From NCBI GenBank assembly GCA_964426545.1, contig CAYRQP010000003.1, positions 73,011 through 137,010 on the forward strand: a stretch of 64,000 bases of DNA, written 5' to 3'. The notes under the pieces are model-generated. The model saw only the letters and a list, made by a program, of their open reading frames with translations. It did not search any database and was not told the DNA's origin. This document shows positions 17,788 to 26,098 of this stretch, one piece after another. The position numbers and the translations under genes are program-made. Position 1 is the stretch's first letter. Each line of letters begins with the position of its first letter. Source of the DNA: CAYRQP01 sp964426545 (GTDB taxonomy: Bacteria; Fermentibacterota; Fermentibacteria; Fermentibacterales; JCC-6).

Positions 17788-19238
17788 AAACAGCTGTAAT
17801 TAATCCGCCTTTCATGAATGGAAAATTCTCTCGCACATCTCGGTCACCTGCAATAAACAAAAGCGGAACCCTGTACTGGCCTTTCTGGCTTGCCCATGGC
17901 GTTGGAACGCTTGAAGAAGCAGGGCATGAAGTACTGTTTCTGGACTGCCCTGCAACGGGAATCAATCACTCTGTACTATTGGAAAAAGTCATCGAATATG
18001 ACCCTGGGTTGATTGTCATTGACACATCCGCCCCCTCTATAAACAGTGACCTGCGCATTGCTTCTGAGATGAAGGAGAAACTCCCGAATGCTGTGCTTCT
18101 CCTTGTTGGTACTCACGCCGGTGCACTGCCTGAAGAATGTCTACATATCGCTCCACTAATAGACGGTGTCGCTGTGGGGGAATATGACAGAACGCTTCCG
18201 GAAGCTGCCGCTGCTATTGAAAGTGGTGATGGATTAACTACTGTCCCCGGGCTTGTGCTTAGAATAGACGGTGTTGTCATGCAAACCCCTGTAAGGAATA
18301 TGATTGAAAATCTCGATTCGCTTCCCTTTCTTGCGGATGTTTACAGAAAACACCTGAAACCTGAAAATTATTTCTTCGCCGCTGCAAGATATCCCAGCAT
18401 CATGACTATCACAAGCAGGGGGTGTCCGTATAAATGTTCTTTTTGCGTGTGGCCACAGGTAATGCACAGGGGAAGATACACGGTTCGTTCACCGGAACAT
18501 ATAGCCGAAGAATTCAAACTTATCGCAGAGTATTTTCCGAAAGTTCAGGAGGTTGTTATTGAAGATGACACTTTTTCCATCGACAACAAGCGGGTTGAAT
18601 CTGTCTCGAACGCTCTCATCGAAATTAATAATAAGCTGCCATGGACCGCCAATGTACGGGCGAATCTGTCGCTGAATGCCATGAAAAAGATGAAGCAGGC
18701 GGGATGTCGTCTTATCATTGTTGGGTATGAAACCGGTTCACAGGAAATCCTGAATAATGTGTCGAAAGGCACTACTATCGAACAGAACATGGAGTTTGCC
18801 GAAAGGGCAAGAAAAACAAAGTTACTGGTGCACGGCTGTTTTATGGCAGGAAACCCGGGCGAAACCCCCCGCACACTCGAAGAGACCTATCGAATGGCTG
18901 TTCGCCTTGCCCCTGACACAGCTCAGTTTTTCCCGATAATGGTATATCCGGGAACAAAACTCTATGATGAGTATAGGGCTGCGGGTTTCATGAAAGCAGA
19001 TAGTTTCGACGAGTGGGTTACGCCCGAGGGGCTTCACAACTGCGTTGTGAATCTGCCCGGTCTTTCCGCTGAGAAACTTGTTGCATGGTGCTATGAAGCC
19101 CGAAGAAGGTTCTATCTAAGGCCCTCATATCTGTTCTATAAGGCTATGCAGTCCCTGCTCCACCCTCTTACGGAAGGCCGGCGCACGCTTAGAGCATTCG
19201 GCACTTTCAGAAAACATCTCTTCAGGAAATCGGAATGA
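17784..19238 (+). CDS. B12-binding-domain radical SAM protein
   Basis: Residues ~1-150 form a Rossmann-like cobalamin-binding-type domain, and residues ~195-400 a radical SAM barrel with SRGCPYKCSFCVWPQ (CX3CX2C) for the SAM-bound [4Fe-4S] cluster. The usual DXHXXG cobalamin motif is not apparent (the region reads FLDCPATG), so cobalamin may be held base-off without His or not bound. Relatives include BchE- and hopanoid-type enzymes that methylate or rearrange unreactive carbons. Its tight fit between two glycosyltransferases (four-base overlaps on both sides) points to a modification of the glycan or its lipid. The substrate is unknown. Confidence 0.8.
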   Translation: MKTAVINPPFMNGKFSRTSRSPAINKSGTLYWPFWLAHGVGTLEEAGHEVLFLDCPATGINHSVLLEKVIEYDPGLIVIDTSAPSINSDLRIASEMKEKLPNAVLLLVGTHAGALPEECLHIAPLIDGVAVGEYDRTLPEAAAAIESGDGLTTVPGLVLRIDGVVMQTPVRNMIENLDSLPFLADVYRKHLKPENYFFAAARYPSIMTITSRGCPYKCSFCVWPQVMHRGRYTVRSPEHIAEEFKLIAEYFPKVQEVVIEDDTFSIDNKRVESVSNALIEINNKLPWTANVRANLSLNAMKKMKQAGCRLIIVGYETGSQEILNNVSKGTTIEQNMEFAERARKTKLLVHGCFMAGNPGETPRTLEETYRMAVRLAPDTAQFFPIMVYPGTKLYDEYRAAGFMKADSFDEWVTPEGLHNCVVNLPGLSAEKLVAWCYEARRRFYLRPSYLFYKAMQSLLHPLTEGRRTLRAFGTFRKHLFRKSE

Positions 19239-20347
19239 TAGTTATTCTTTTTTGGGTATTCTTTGGATTGTCTCTTGCTTCGTGGCTTATCTACCCTTTG
19301 CTGCTTGCCGTTATTTCTCTCTTCTACACAAAGAAGGTCTATACTAATCCTGCCGAATGGCCGGATGTTTCTGTCCTGATAGCAGCGCGAGATGAAGAAC
19401 TTAATATTGAGAATAGAATAAATAACCTTCTTGCGCAGGATTACCCCGGTGTGCTGGAAATACTGATAGGTTCCGACTCGTCGAGTGACAAAACAGAAGA
19501 AATAGTCCGCTCTTTTCAGGATAGTGGTGTAATACTCTATGCGAGCAATGAACAGGCCGGAAAACCGATTGTCATTCAGAAACTTGCAGAACTGGCAAAG
19601 GGGGAAATTCTTGTTTTTTCTGATGCCGATACAGAGTTTGCACTGAATACAGTGAGAGAGCTTGTACTTCCGTTCAGCGACCATTCCGTAGGATGTGTCG
19701 ACGGTTCCCGCAGGAACTCCCTGAATACTGATTCCTGTGAAAGCGTTTACTGGAAATATGAAAAAGCCATCAAAGCTCTTTGCTCGAAATTCGGGGCAGT
19801 GCTCGGAGCAACCGGAGCCGTTTTTGCTCTACGACGCGAAGCATTCGTCCCTCTTGCATCCAACCGGGCCGATGACTTCGAACTGGGGGTAATGGCCGGA
19901 ATCGACAGCAGAAAGTGTGTCTTCAATCCTGCTGCTGTAGCTGTCGAGCCATCTCCTGATGATGAAATGCAGTTCAGTCGGATGGTGCGAATTACCAGCT
20001 GGATGCTGGGAAGTTGCTTTCTTCTCATGGGTAAGGCTCTTTCGAAGGGCAGAATACTTCTTTTTCTGCAACTCCTTTTCCATAAACTGCTCAGATGGTT
20101 TTCGGGTGTTTTTCTAATTTTGGCAACTCTCTCTGCGGGATTACTGTCGGGTAGCCTGCCTTTTGCTCTTGTTTTTTGTTCATTCTGCTTCTTTCATGCA
20201 TCTGCAATTATCGGTTTTCTTCTGCGCAATAAGATGCCTTCGATACTGCTCCTTCCTTACTATTACTGGCTGATGAACAGCGCTTCTTTAATTGGTATAT
20301 TTAGGGCAGTATTTCAAATTCCTGTAGAAACATGGGAAAGAAGGTAA
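19235..20347 (+). CDS. Membrane-anchored glycosyltransferase family 2
   Basis: The 370-residue protein has an N-terminal membrane segment, then a GT2 catalytic domain: VLIAARDEELNIENRI, GSDSSSDKTEEI, VFSDADTEF (DXD) and GATGAVFALRREAF. Two or more membrane segments follow near the C-terminus. This is the processive/polyprenyl-linked GT2 layout (IcaA/cellulose-synthase-like). Enzymes of this type elongate glycans at the inner membrane. Start and stop overlap the neighbours (ATGA at the front, 16 bases at the end), so it is part of the same operon as the radical SAM and sugar-phosphate transferase genes. Confidence 0.82.
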   Translation: MIVILFWVFFGLSLASWLIYPLLLAVISLFYTKKVYTNPAEWPDVSVLIAARDEELNIENRINNLLAQDYPGVLEILIGSDSSSDKTEEIVRSFQDSGVILYASNEQAGKPIVIQKLAELAKGEILVFSDADTEFALNTVRELVLPFSDHSVGCVDGSRRNSLNTDSCESVYWKYEKAIKALCSKFGAVLGATGAVFALRREAFVPLASNRADDFELGVMAGIDSRKCVFNPAAVAVEPSPDDEMQFSRMVRITSWMLGSCFLLMGKALSKGRILLFLQLLFHKLLRWFSGVFLILATLSAGLLSGSLPFALVFCSFCFFHASAIIGFLLRNKMPSILLLPYYYWLMNSASLIGIFRAVFQIPVETWERR

Positions 20348-21771
20348 TTATCGCTGTCAGAAAGACACACGGGCTGAGAAAGTACATCGGCATAACCCGC
20401 CTTACTACTGACGGTATTGCTATTTTTCTCTCTTTGTTTGTTTCTTCCTGGATAAAATTTGACTCCGGCATTTTTCCGGGCATATCTTCGATAGACATGA
20501 ATATTGTTCTTGTGGCAGCCATCGCCTCTATCCCTTTCTGGTGGATAGTCTTTGCTTTGTCAGGTGCATATCATTTTCACTGGGACAGGGGCTGGGGCGA
20601 AGAACTCAAGTTGGTTATCAAGCCGGTGACCACCGGTTTGATATTCCTCTTTTTCGCTGCTTTCCTTATTTCTCCCGAAGCCTCGATAGGACGATGGATT
20701 ATCCTAATCTATTATTTCCTTACTGTATTTCTGGTTTTCATCATGCGTGTTGTTACACGCTTGTTTGAAAGGCACCAAATACTTAAAGGACGTATTCAGA
20801 GAACAGCAATAATAATGGGAATAGGTGACGATGCCCTTGACCTTAAAAACTACCTCGAGCGAAACCCTGCTCTTGGATACAAGATCGCCGGTTTTGTCGA
20901 ACGCCCCGAACAAAATGAGTCCCGGGCTGTAGACCCCGATGCCATCTTAAGGCCGCATTTTGCTCTGCCAAAAATATTCGAAGTACACGCAATAGAAGAA
21001 GTTCTTGTTACTGTTGCATCGAATTTCCATAATGACATTCTATCTCTCCTTCTTTCAGCCGCAGGGGCCGGGATAAAAATAAAAATAGTTCCTGATCTCT
21101 TCGACATTGTTACAGGACATATTCACAGCACTCATGTAATGGGACATCCACTAATGGAAATCCTTCCTCAGCGACTCAGTTACTGGCAGCAGGCCGTAAA
21201 AATTACCATGGACTATACTATTAGTATATTAGTTCTTCTACTGTTCAGCCCTATCTGGATTATTGTCGGCATTGTCATAAAAGTTGATTCTAAAGGAAAC
21301 GTATTCTATACACAAAGCCGGGTGGGTAAAGGTGGAAAAGTTTTTAACCTTTTTAAGTTCAGAAGTATGATCCGCGATGCGGAAAAACACAGCGGGGCTG
21401 TCTGGGCGGATGAAAAGGACGAGCGAATTACATGTATAGGTAGTTTCCTTAGAAAATCGCGGATCGACGAGATTCCGCAGCTTCTCAATGTAATCAAGGG
21501 GGAAATGTCCATCGTGGGACCGCGCCCGGAAAGACCTGAGTTCATGGAAGCATTGACAGAACGGCATCCTTTCTACCAAAAACGTCTGATAATAAAACCG
21601 GGTATTACCGGCTGGTCTCAGGTAAAGATGGAATATGACACGGATATCGACCGGGTTGAGCACAAATTAACATATGACTTTTTCTATATTGAAAATCAGT
21701 CTATCTTTCTCGACCTTGAAATTCTTGCCCGGACAATTAAAGTGGTTCTAACTGGTGCGGGAGCCCACTGA
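20332..21771 (+). CDS. Polyprenyl-phosphate sugar-1-phosphate transferase (WbaP/WcaJ type)
   Basis: The 479-residue protein has four N-terminal membrane helices, a CoA-binding-like Rossmann domain (IMGIGDDALDLKNYL), and a C-terminal bacterial sugar transferase catalytic domain. The catalytic part has YTQSRVGKGGKVFN, LFKFRSMIRDAE, RKSRIDEIPQLLNV and KGEMSIVGPRPERPEF, and ends TGAGAH. These enzymes start glycan assembly by putting a sugar-1-phosphate on undecaprenyl phosphate. This is the likely first committed enzyme of the cluster. The closing TGAGAH resembles exosortase-linked EPS sugar transferases. The first sugar (Gal, Glc or an N-acetyl sugar) cannot be told. Confidence 0.88.
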   Translation: MGKKVIIAVRKTHGLRKYIGITRLTTDGIAIFLSLFVSSWIKFDSGIFPGISSIDMNIVLVAAIASIPFWWIVFALSGAYHFHWDRGWGEELKLVIKPVTTGLIFLFFAAFLISPEASIGRWIILIYYFLTVFLVFIMRVVTRLFERHQILKGRIQRTAIIMGIGDDALDLKNYLERNPALGYKIAGFVERPEQNESRAVDPDAILRPHFALPKIFEVHAIEEVLVTVASNFHNDILSLLLSAAGAGIKIKIVPDLFDIVTGHIHSTHVMGHPLMEILPQRLSYWQQAVKITMDYTISILVLLLFSPIWIIVGIVIKVDSKGNVFYTQSRVGKGGKVFNLFKFRSMIRDAEKHSGAVWADEKDERITCIGSFLRKSRIDEIPQLLNVIKGEMSIVGPRPERPEFMEALTERHPFYQKRLIIKPGITGWSQVKMEYDTDIDRVEHKLTYDFFYIENQSIFLDLEILARTIKVVLTGAGAH

Positions 21772-21805
21772 CCCCCGTCCCTATTTAATCAGAAAGGAAA
21801 CTTAT

Positions 21806-22957
21806 ATGGCTGTTCCATTGCTTGATATCAATCGCCAGCATGCTCCGCTTCTCGATGAACTCCGGGAAGTGTTCAACAGTGTTCTCGAAACATCCCGTTT
21901 CATCAAAGGACCCGAACACGACGGTCTGCAAGATGACTTTGCGGAATACTGCGGAGTGAAGATGGCTGTGGGATGCGCTTCGGGGACGGATGCTCTTATT
22001 CTCTCTCTTATGGCTGTCGGTGTAAAGAAAGATACATATGTGATTACAACACCTTTCACATTTTTTGCTACGGCAGGGGCAATAGTCCGGGCAGGGGGCA
22101 TCCCTGTATTTATCGATATTCTACCCGATACTTACAATATGGACCCTGAAAAACTTCAGGAATGGTTTGCAGAAAACTGTGCCGTTACCAGTCGGGGGGT
22201 TGTGAACAAAGCGGACGGTTTTAGGATAGCTGCTGTCATGCCCATTCATCTCTTCGGACAGATGGCCGACATGGACAGGATCATGGAAATCTGTAACGAC
22301 TGGCAGATTCCGGCAGTAGAAGATGCCGCCCAGGCCGTAGGAGCAACATGGAACGGTAGAAAGGCAGGCTCATTCGGCATAACCGGCTGTTTTAGTTTCT
22401 TCCCGTCCAAAAATCTCGGTGCTCTGGGAGATGGCGGAATGGTTACTACAAGTGATAAGAATATAGAGGAGAGGCTTATTAGCCTTCGTGAACACGGCGG
22501 CAAGGGATATTATCACAGTGAAGTCGGTTTCAATAGCCGCCTCGATTCCTTGCAGGCAGCTTTTGTCCGCGTAAAATTTCGATATCTCGAAAAATGGCAC
22601 AAAGGACGTAGAACAAACGCTTCCGCCTATAACAAGGCGTTTAAAAGCGTAAAGGAGATTATCACTCCGGTAATAGACAAGCGGGCTGTTTCTATTTATA
22701 ACCAGTACACCGTCAGAGCTGAAAACAGGGACGAACTGCTGGCTGCCTTGCGGGAACAGAACATAGGCTGTGCGGTTTACTATCCGCTGCCACTCCACCT
22801 GCAGGAATGTTTTGCATATCTCGGATATAAAGACGGAGATCTCCCTATTTCTGAAAAAGCCTGTAAAGAGGTTATGTCTCTACCGGTTTTCGGGGAACTG
22901 ACGCGAGAAGAACAGAAAGAGGTCATCGATGCGGTCAAAGCGTTCTACGCGAAATAA
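21806..22957 (+). CDS. DegT/DnrJ/EryC1-type sugar aminotransferase
   Basis: A PLP enzyme of about 383 residues starting MAVPLLDINRQH. It has GCASGTDALILSLMA, TTPFTFFATAGAI, VEDAAQAVGA and FFPSKNLGALGDGGM, where the Lys forms the Schiff base. DegT-family enzymes aminate keto-sugars bound to nucleotides, so the cluster probably makes an amino sugar. No dehydratase or epimerase partner is visible, so the keto-sugar must come from elsewhere. I chose ATG 21806, which follows AAAGGA and matches the family start. The GTG at 21755 would run into the preceding gene. Confidence 0.88.
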   Translation: MAVPLLDINRQHAPLLDELREVFNSVLETSRFIKGPEHDGLQDDFAEYCGVKMAVGCASGTDALILSLMAVGVKKDTYVITTPFTFFATAGAIVRAGGIPVFIDILPDTYNMDPEKLQEWFAENCAVTSRGVVNKADGFRIAAVMPIHLFGQMADMDRIMEICNDWQIPAVEDAAQAVGATWNGRKAGSFGITGCFSFFPSKNLGALGDGGMVTTSDKNIEERLISLREHGGKGYYHSEVGFNSRLDSLQAAFVRVKFRYLEKWHKGRRTNASAYNKAFKSVKEIITPVIDKRAVSIYNQYTVRAENRDELLAALREQNIGCAVYYPLPLHLQECFAYLGYKDGDLPISEKACKEVMSLPVFGELTREEQKEVIDAVKAFYAK

Positions 22958-23678
22958 TTTTATTCACTGTGCATGCTGCCTGTTCTTTTTTCTTTTTACT
23001 GCAGCATCTCCTGCGCGGGCTGATTTTCTATACGACCTATCTGCCGATTCGAGAGATATCTTCAACCAGAGGAGCCTTCTGCCTTTGGGAATAGGTACCG
23101 CTTTCACAGGAGTGTCTTTGGTTTTGGAAGATAGCACCGGTTATGCCGACTTCATGGGGGGTGGTATTCTTCACGATGCATCTGTAATAAGTGACAAAAC
23201 GATGGGACTCCCCCTGCTCGGAGCATCGCTGTTGACCTGGGGAATCGGTGCTTCGAATGAAAGTTGGGACAACGCTGAATTTACAGGACAATTGCTTACA
23301 GAAGGACTGCTTATTACTTATGGAATAACAGGTATTCTAAAGTTAGGCGTTGCCCGGGAACGGCCTGACGGAAGCAATACCCTGAGTTTTCCCTCCGGAC
23401 ATACATCAGGAACATCCTGCGTCGCTGTTATTTTGTGGGACAGATATGGAGCAGGCGCGGGAATACCCGCAGCCCTTATCGCTGTTTTTGCCGGTCTTTC
23501 GAGAATTACGTTGGGTAAACACTATCCTTCAGATGTCTTTGCGGGAGCAACAGTGGGGGTGATTTCCGGGCTGGCTGTTGTCAATGCTCATAAGATCCCG
23601 GCGGATGAAATACCAAATCCTCAACCTGCCTTCATGATTTATTATAATTTCGGAGAAGGTGTAACGGTGGAGTTTTGA
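22929..23678 (+). CDS. PAP2-family membrane-associated phosphatase
   Basis: A signal peptide of about 30 residues ends in ASPARA. The three-part PAP2 acid-phosphatase signature follows: KLGVARERP, PSGHTSG and SRITLGKHYPSDVFAG. The enzyme should act outside the cytoplasm on lipid or sugar pyrophosphates. Beside the glycan genes and a lipid kinase, undecaprenyl pyrophosphate recycling is the natural guess, but lipid A phosphatase is equally compatible. The start ATG 22929 overlaps the aminotransferase gene by 29 bases. Its stop directly abuts the next gene. Confidence 0.8.
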   Translation: MRSKRSTRNNFIHCACCLFFFLFTAASPARADFLYDLSADSRDIFNQRSLLPLGIGTAFTGVSLVLEDSTGYADFMGGGILHDASVISDKTMGLPLLGASLLTWGIGASNESWDNAEFTGQLLTEGLLITYGITGILKLGVARERPDGSNTLSFPSGHTSGTSCVAVILWDRYGAGAGIPAALIAVFAGLSRITLGKHYPSDVFAGATVGVISGLAVVNAHKIPADEIPNPQPAFMIYYNFGEGVTVEF

Positions 23679-24038
23679 ATGAAAAATAGACTGAATAGTT
23701 TTGTGCATGCATTCAGGGGGCTTGCAACACTGGTTGAAACGCAGGTAAATGCAAAAATACATTTTACTGCGCTTATTATTGTGATTGTTCTGGGAATTAT
23801 TTGCAAAGTTACTGTAATACAATGGGCTTTGTTGGTTCTCGCATCTTCTGCCGTCCTTGCCGCCGAAGCATTCAACAGTTCAATCGAGTTTCTGTGTGAT
23901 TATTCATCAAAGGAATACCACGCAAATATAAAAAAGACGAAAGATCTTGCTGCTGCAGGAGTTCTAATCACATCTATAGGCGCATTTGCGATAGGATTGC
24001 TTATATTTCTTCCGCATTTAATCAGATTATTCGAATAA
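23679..24038 (+). CDS. dgkA: DgkA-type prokaryotic diacylglycerol/undecaprenol kinase
   Basis: The 119-residue protein has three membrane helices and the family core AEAFNSSIEFLCDY followed by HANIKKTKDLAAAGVL, the ATP-binding and catalytic face. DgkA phosphorylates diacylglycerol in proteobacteria and undecaprenol in Gram-positive bacteria. Next to a PAP2 phosphatase and glycan genes, a role in keeping undecaprenyl phosphate available fits well, though the lipid is inferred. The ATG immediately follows the PAP2 stop. serS follows after eight bases. Confidence 0.9.
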   Translation: MKNRLNSFVHAFRGLATLVETQVNAKIHFTALIIVIVLGIICKVTVIQWALLVLASSAVLAAEAFNSSIEFLCDYSSKEYHANIKKTKDLAAAGVLITSIGAFAIGLLIFLPHLIRLFE

Positions 24039-24046
24039 GGAGTACG

Positions 24047-25294
24047 ATGCTTGACAGATACTTGCTGCGAAATAACCCCGAAAAGGTCAGACAGGGGACA
24101 ATCGACAAGGGAGAGTCCTGCTATATAGATGAATGGCTGCTAATTGATTCTGAACGCAGAATATTGCTTCAGAAATCAGAGAATCTACGCGCCAGAAAGA
24201 ATGTCCTTTCCACGGAAGTCTCCGAAATCAGGAAAGCCGGGGGGAACGCCGATGAACAGATAGCCGAAAGCAAAATAGTCGGTGAGAATATCGCATTGCT
24301 GGAAAAGGAAAAGATCGCTCAAGAGAACAAATTAAAGGAACTTGAACTTACCTTTCCTAACATCCCCGATCCTGATGTCCCTGTGGGTGCTGATGAATCA
24401 GACAACATCATTCAGCGGACAAATGGTGAAACTCCGATTTTCGATTTCGAAGCAAAGCCCCATTGGGAATTAATGGAAAATCAGTTGGATTCGAAGGCAT
24501 CTGGAGAAATTGCCGGGTCTAATTTTATTCTTTTTCGCGGATGGGCCGCCCGTCTTCAGCGTAAACTTATCTCCTGGATGATGGACTTCAACGCTGATGC
24601 CGGGCTCGAAGAAGTGTGGGTGCCTTTCCTTGCTTCGACCGGGAGTATGGTGACCACCGGACAGATTCCTAAACTCAAAGATGATATGTACAAAATCGAT
24701 GGTGATGATCTGTATCTGATACCTACAGGTGAAGTTCCGATTACTAACATTTATCGAGGCACTATGCTGACCGAGAAGAAGCTTCCAATAAGAATGTTCG
24801 GCTACACTCCCTGTTTCCGAAGGGAAGCCGGAAGTTACGGAAAGGAAACGCGTGGACTTAACAGAGTACATCAATTCGAAAAAGTCGAAATGGTTACCCT
24901 GGCACATCCCGAAAATTCAGATGAGATGCTTGAAACAATGGTGTCTCATGTAGAAGAAATGCTAAAACATCTCGGACTCCCGTATCGAGTCAGTTTGCTT
25001 GCCACCGGTGACTTGAGTTTCGCCGCCGCAAAATGCTATGATGTCGAAGTATGGGCAGCCGGACAGGGAAAATGGCTGGAAGTCTCATCAATTTCCAATT
25101 TCAAGGATTTCCAGGCAAGGCGGGGGAATATCAGGTTCCGCCCGGACGGAGGTGGTAAACCGTTGTTTGTCCACACTCTCAACGGTTCCGCTCTCGCTCT
25201 TCCCCGAATAATTGCAGCCCTCGTCGAGAATAACCAGAATGCCGACGGAACTATCGACCTAAATAAGGTGCCAGGACACTTAATTGCTGAATGA
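24047..25294 (+). CDS. serS: Seryl-tRNA synthetase
   Basis: The 415-residue protein has the N-terminal coiled coil that binds tRNA-Ser (residues ~30-100). It then has the class II core with FRREAGSYGKETRGLNRVHQF (motif 2), LEVSSISNFKDFQARR, and FVHTLNGSALALPRIIAALVE (motif 3). It charges tRNA-Ser and, where present, tRNA-Sec. Family members usually end with a short conserved tail after IXVPEXL. Here the chain diverges after LNKVP into GHLIAE because the coding region runs into the left arm of a 22-bp palindrome (25264-25285). The core is intact, so the enzyme is likely active. SD AAGGAG precedes ATG 24047. Confidence 0.95.
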   Translation: MLDRYLLRNNPEKVRQGTIDKGESCYIDEWLLIDSERRILLQKSENLRARKNVLSTEVSEIRKAGGNADEQIAESKIVGENIALLEKEKIAQENKLKELELTFPNIPDPDVPVGADESDNIIQRTNGETPIFDFEAKPHWELMENQLDSKASGEIAGSNFILFRGWAARLQRKLISWMMDFNADAGLEEVWVPFLASTGSMVTTGQIPKLKDDMYKIDGDDLYLIPTGEVPITNIYRGTMLTEKKLPIRMFGYTPCFRREAGSYGKETRGLNRVHQFEKVEMVTLAHPENSDEMLETMVSHVEEMLKHLGLPYRVSLLATGDLSFAAAKCYDVEVWAAGQGKWLEVSSISNFKDFQARRGNIRFRPDGGGKPLFVHTLNGSALALPRIIAALVENNQNADGTIDLNKVPGHLIAE

Positions 25295-25337
25295 ACCCCG
25301 CCATAACCTGCAAATAATTAAGTGTCCTGGCACCTTA
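25264..25337. repeat. Palindromic repeat with 22-bp perfect arms, overlapping the serS 3' end
   Basis: The arms 25264-25285 and 25316-25337 are exact reverse complements and contain GGACACTTAATT, separated by 30 bases. The left arm lies within serS and encodes its last residues; the stop codon is in the loop. The element resembles the one at 63875-63918 (shared GGTRCC at the outer end and GACACTTAATT towards the centre). It could also act as a transcript-end hairpin, but no U-tract follows. Confidence 0.88.
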
Positions 25338-25386
25338 TCTTGTATATATTACCTGTGTTAATATTAACTTTCACGAAGGGAACATT

Positions 25387-25989
25387 ATGAGATTCTTTGT
25401 TTTTGTCATTGTCCTGCTCGCTGCTCAATTTGCCTTCGCGGGTTTCGAAACCTGCGGCTGGGAAGGCACCGGTACCATTCTCGGCTATTATGGCGCGGGT
25501 GAGCCTCCCATCATTGCTGAAATTTCTACTGAGCGGGTTTATGCGGGCGCACAGTCTCTCTATCTCGAAGACAACGCTCCTTCCGGTACTCCACAGGCTT
25601 TTGTTGCATGGATTGTAGGTCTATCGGGCGGGGATGAAGTAGCTGTTTCTATCTGGCGTTTCGATGATACCCCGGGTGCTGCTCCTTCAGCCAGAATTTG
25701 GGGACACTGGAATGATGACCCTAATGACATCAGCGTCTATAACGGCAGTGCCGGCGGTAATTCCGACTACGGCACCGGAGAAGGATGGGACCTCGTGGAA
25801 TACACCTGGACTGTCGAAGAAGGACACACCGGGCTTGTTATTGAAGTAAGAACATATTCCAGCGCAGGCGATATTGTCTGGGTCGATGATTTGACTGTTT
25901 CGGCACCTGAGGGAGCAACTATCTATACCCCCGACAACTATGTACCGATTGCAAGCACAACCTGGGGTGAGATCAAAGCAGTATTCTAA
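25387..25989 (+). CDS. Secreted beta-rich protein with C-terminal WGEIKAVF tail
   Basis: A clear signal peptide (residues 1-18, ending FAFA) is followed by about 180 residues rich in Gly, Ser and aromatic residues. The YAGAQSLYLED and VWVDDLTVS segments resemble jelly-roll carbohydrate-binding or extracellular sandwich domains. The protein ends TTWGEIKAVF. I recall similar WGxIKAxF/YR endings on many exported proteins of candidate phyla, where they may act in sorting or are part of a terminal strand. No catalytic residues are evident. SD GAAGGG precedes ATG 25387, and the gene stands alone between two repeat elements. Confidence 0.6.
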   Translation: MRFFVFVIVLLAAQFAFAGFETCGWEGTGTILGYYGAGEPPIIAEISTERVYAGAQSLYLEDNAPSGTPQAFVAWIVGLSGGDEVAVSIWRFDDTPGAAPSARIWGHWNDDPNDISVYNGSAGGNSDYGTGEGWDLVEYTWTVEEGHTGLVIEVRTYSSAGDIVWVDDLTVSAPEGATIYTPDNYVPIASTTWGEIKAVF

Positions 25990-26015
25990 CCAACGTGACA
26001 CCGACTAATCCCATA

Positions 26016-26044
26016 TAGGGACATGATTTCTTCGTGTCCTGTTG
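26016..26044. repeat. GGACAYGA hairpin repeat, inverted copy of the gap-side element
   Basis: GGGACATGA (26018-26026) pairs with TCGTGTCCT (26032-26040) around a five-base loop. Read on the minus strand, this segment starts CAACAGGACACGA and ends TCATGTCCCTA. It matches 11102-11131 at nearly every arm position, with a different loop. A further CAACGTGACACCGACTAA at 25991-26008 resembles the start of the same unit, so two partial copies may be nested here. Confidence 0.7.
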
Positions 26045-26079
26045 TGCTGTTAGATCTTCGCGTCCCCGGCAAACGGCAG

Positions 26080-26098
26080 ATTAAGGTGTCATGGTACT
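26080..26098. repeat. Half-palindrome of the GGTACC/GACACTTAAT type before ogt
   Basis: ATTAAGGTGTCATGGTACT differs from the outer-arm sequence at 63875-63893, read in reverse, by one insertion and an end base. No matching second arm is seen. It directly abuts the ogt start codon at 26099, so it occupies the place where an SD should be. Confidence 0.6.

Noticed and set aside
25264..25337. Ordinary intrinsic terminator after serS
   Set aside because: Arms are 22 bp with a 30-base loop, no U-tract follows, the left arm is coding and the same sequence recurs elsewhere.
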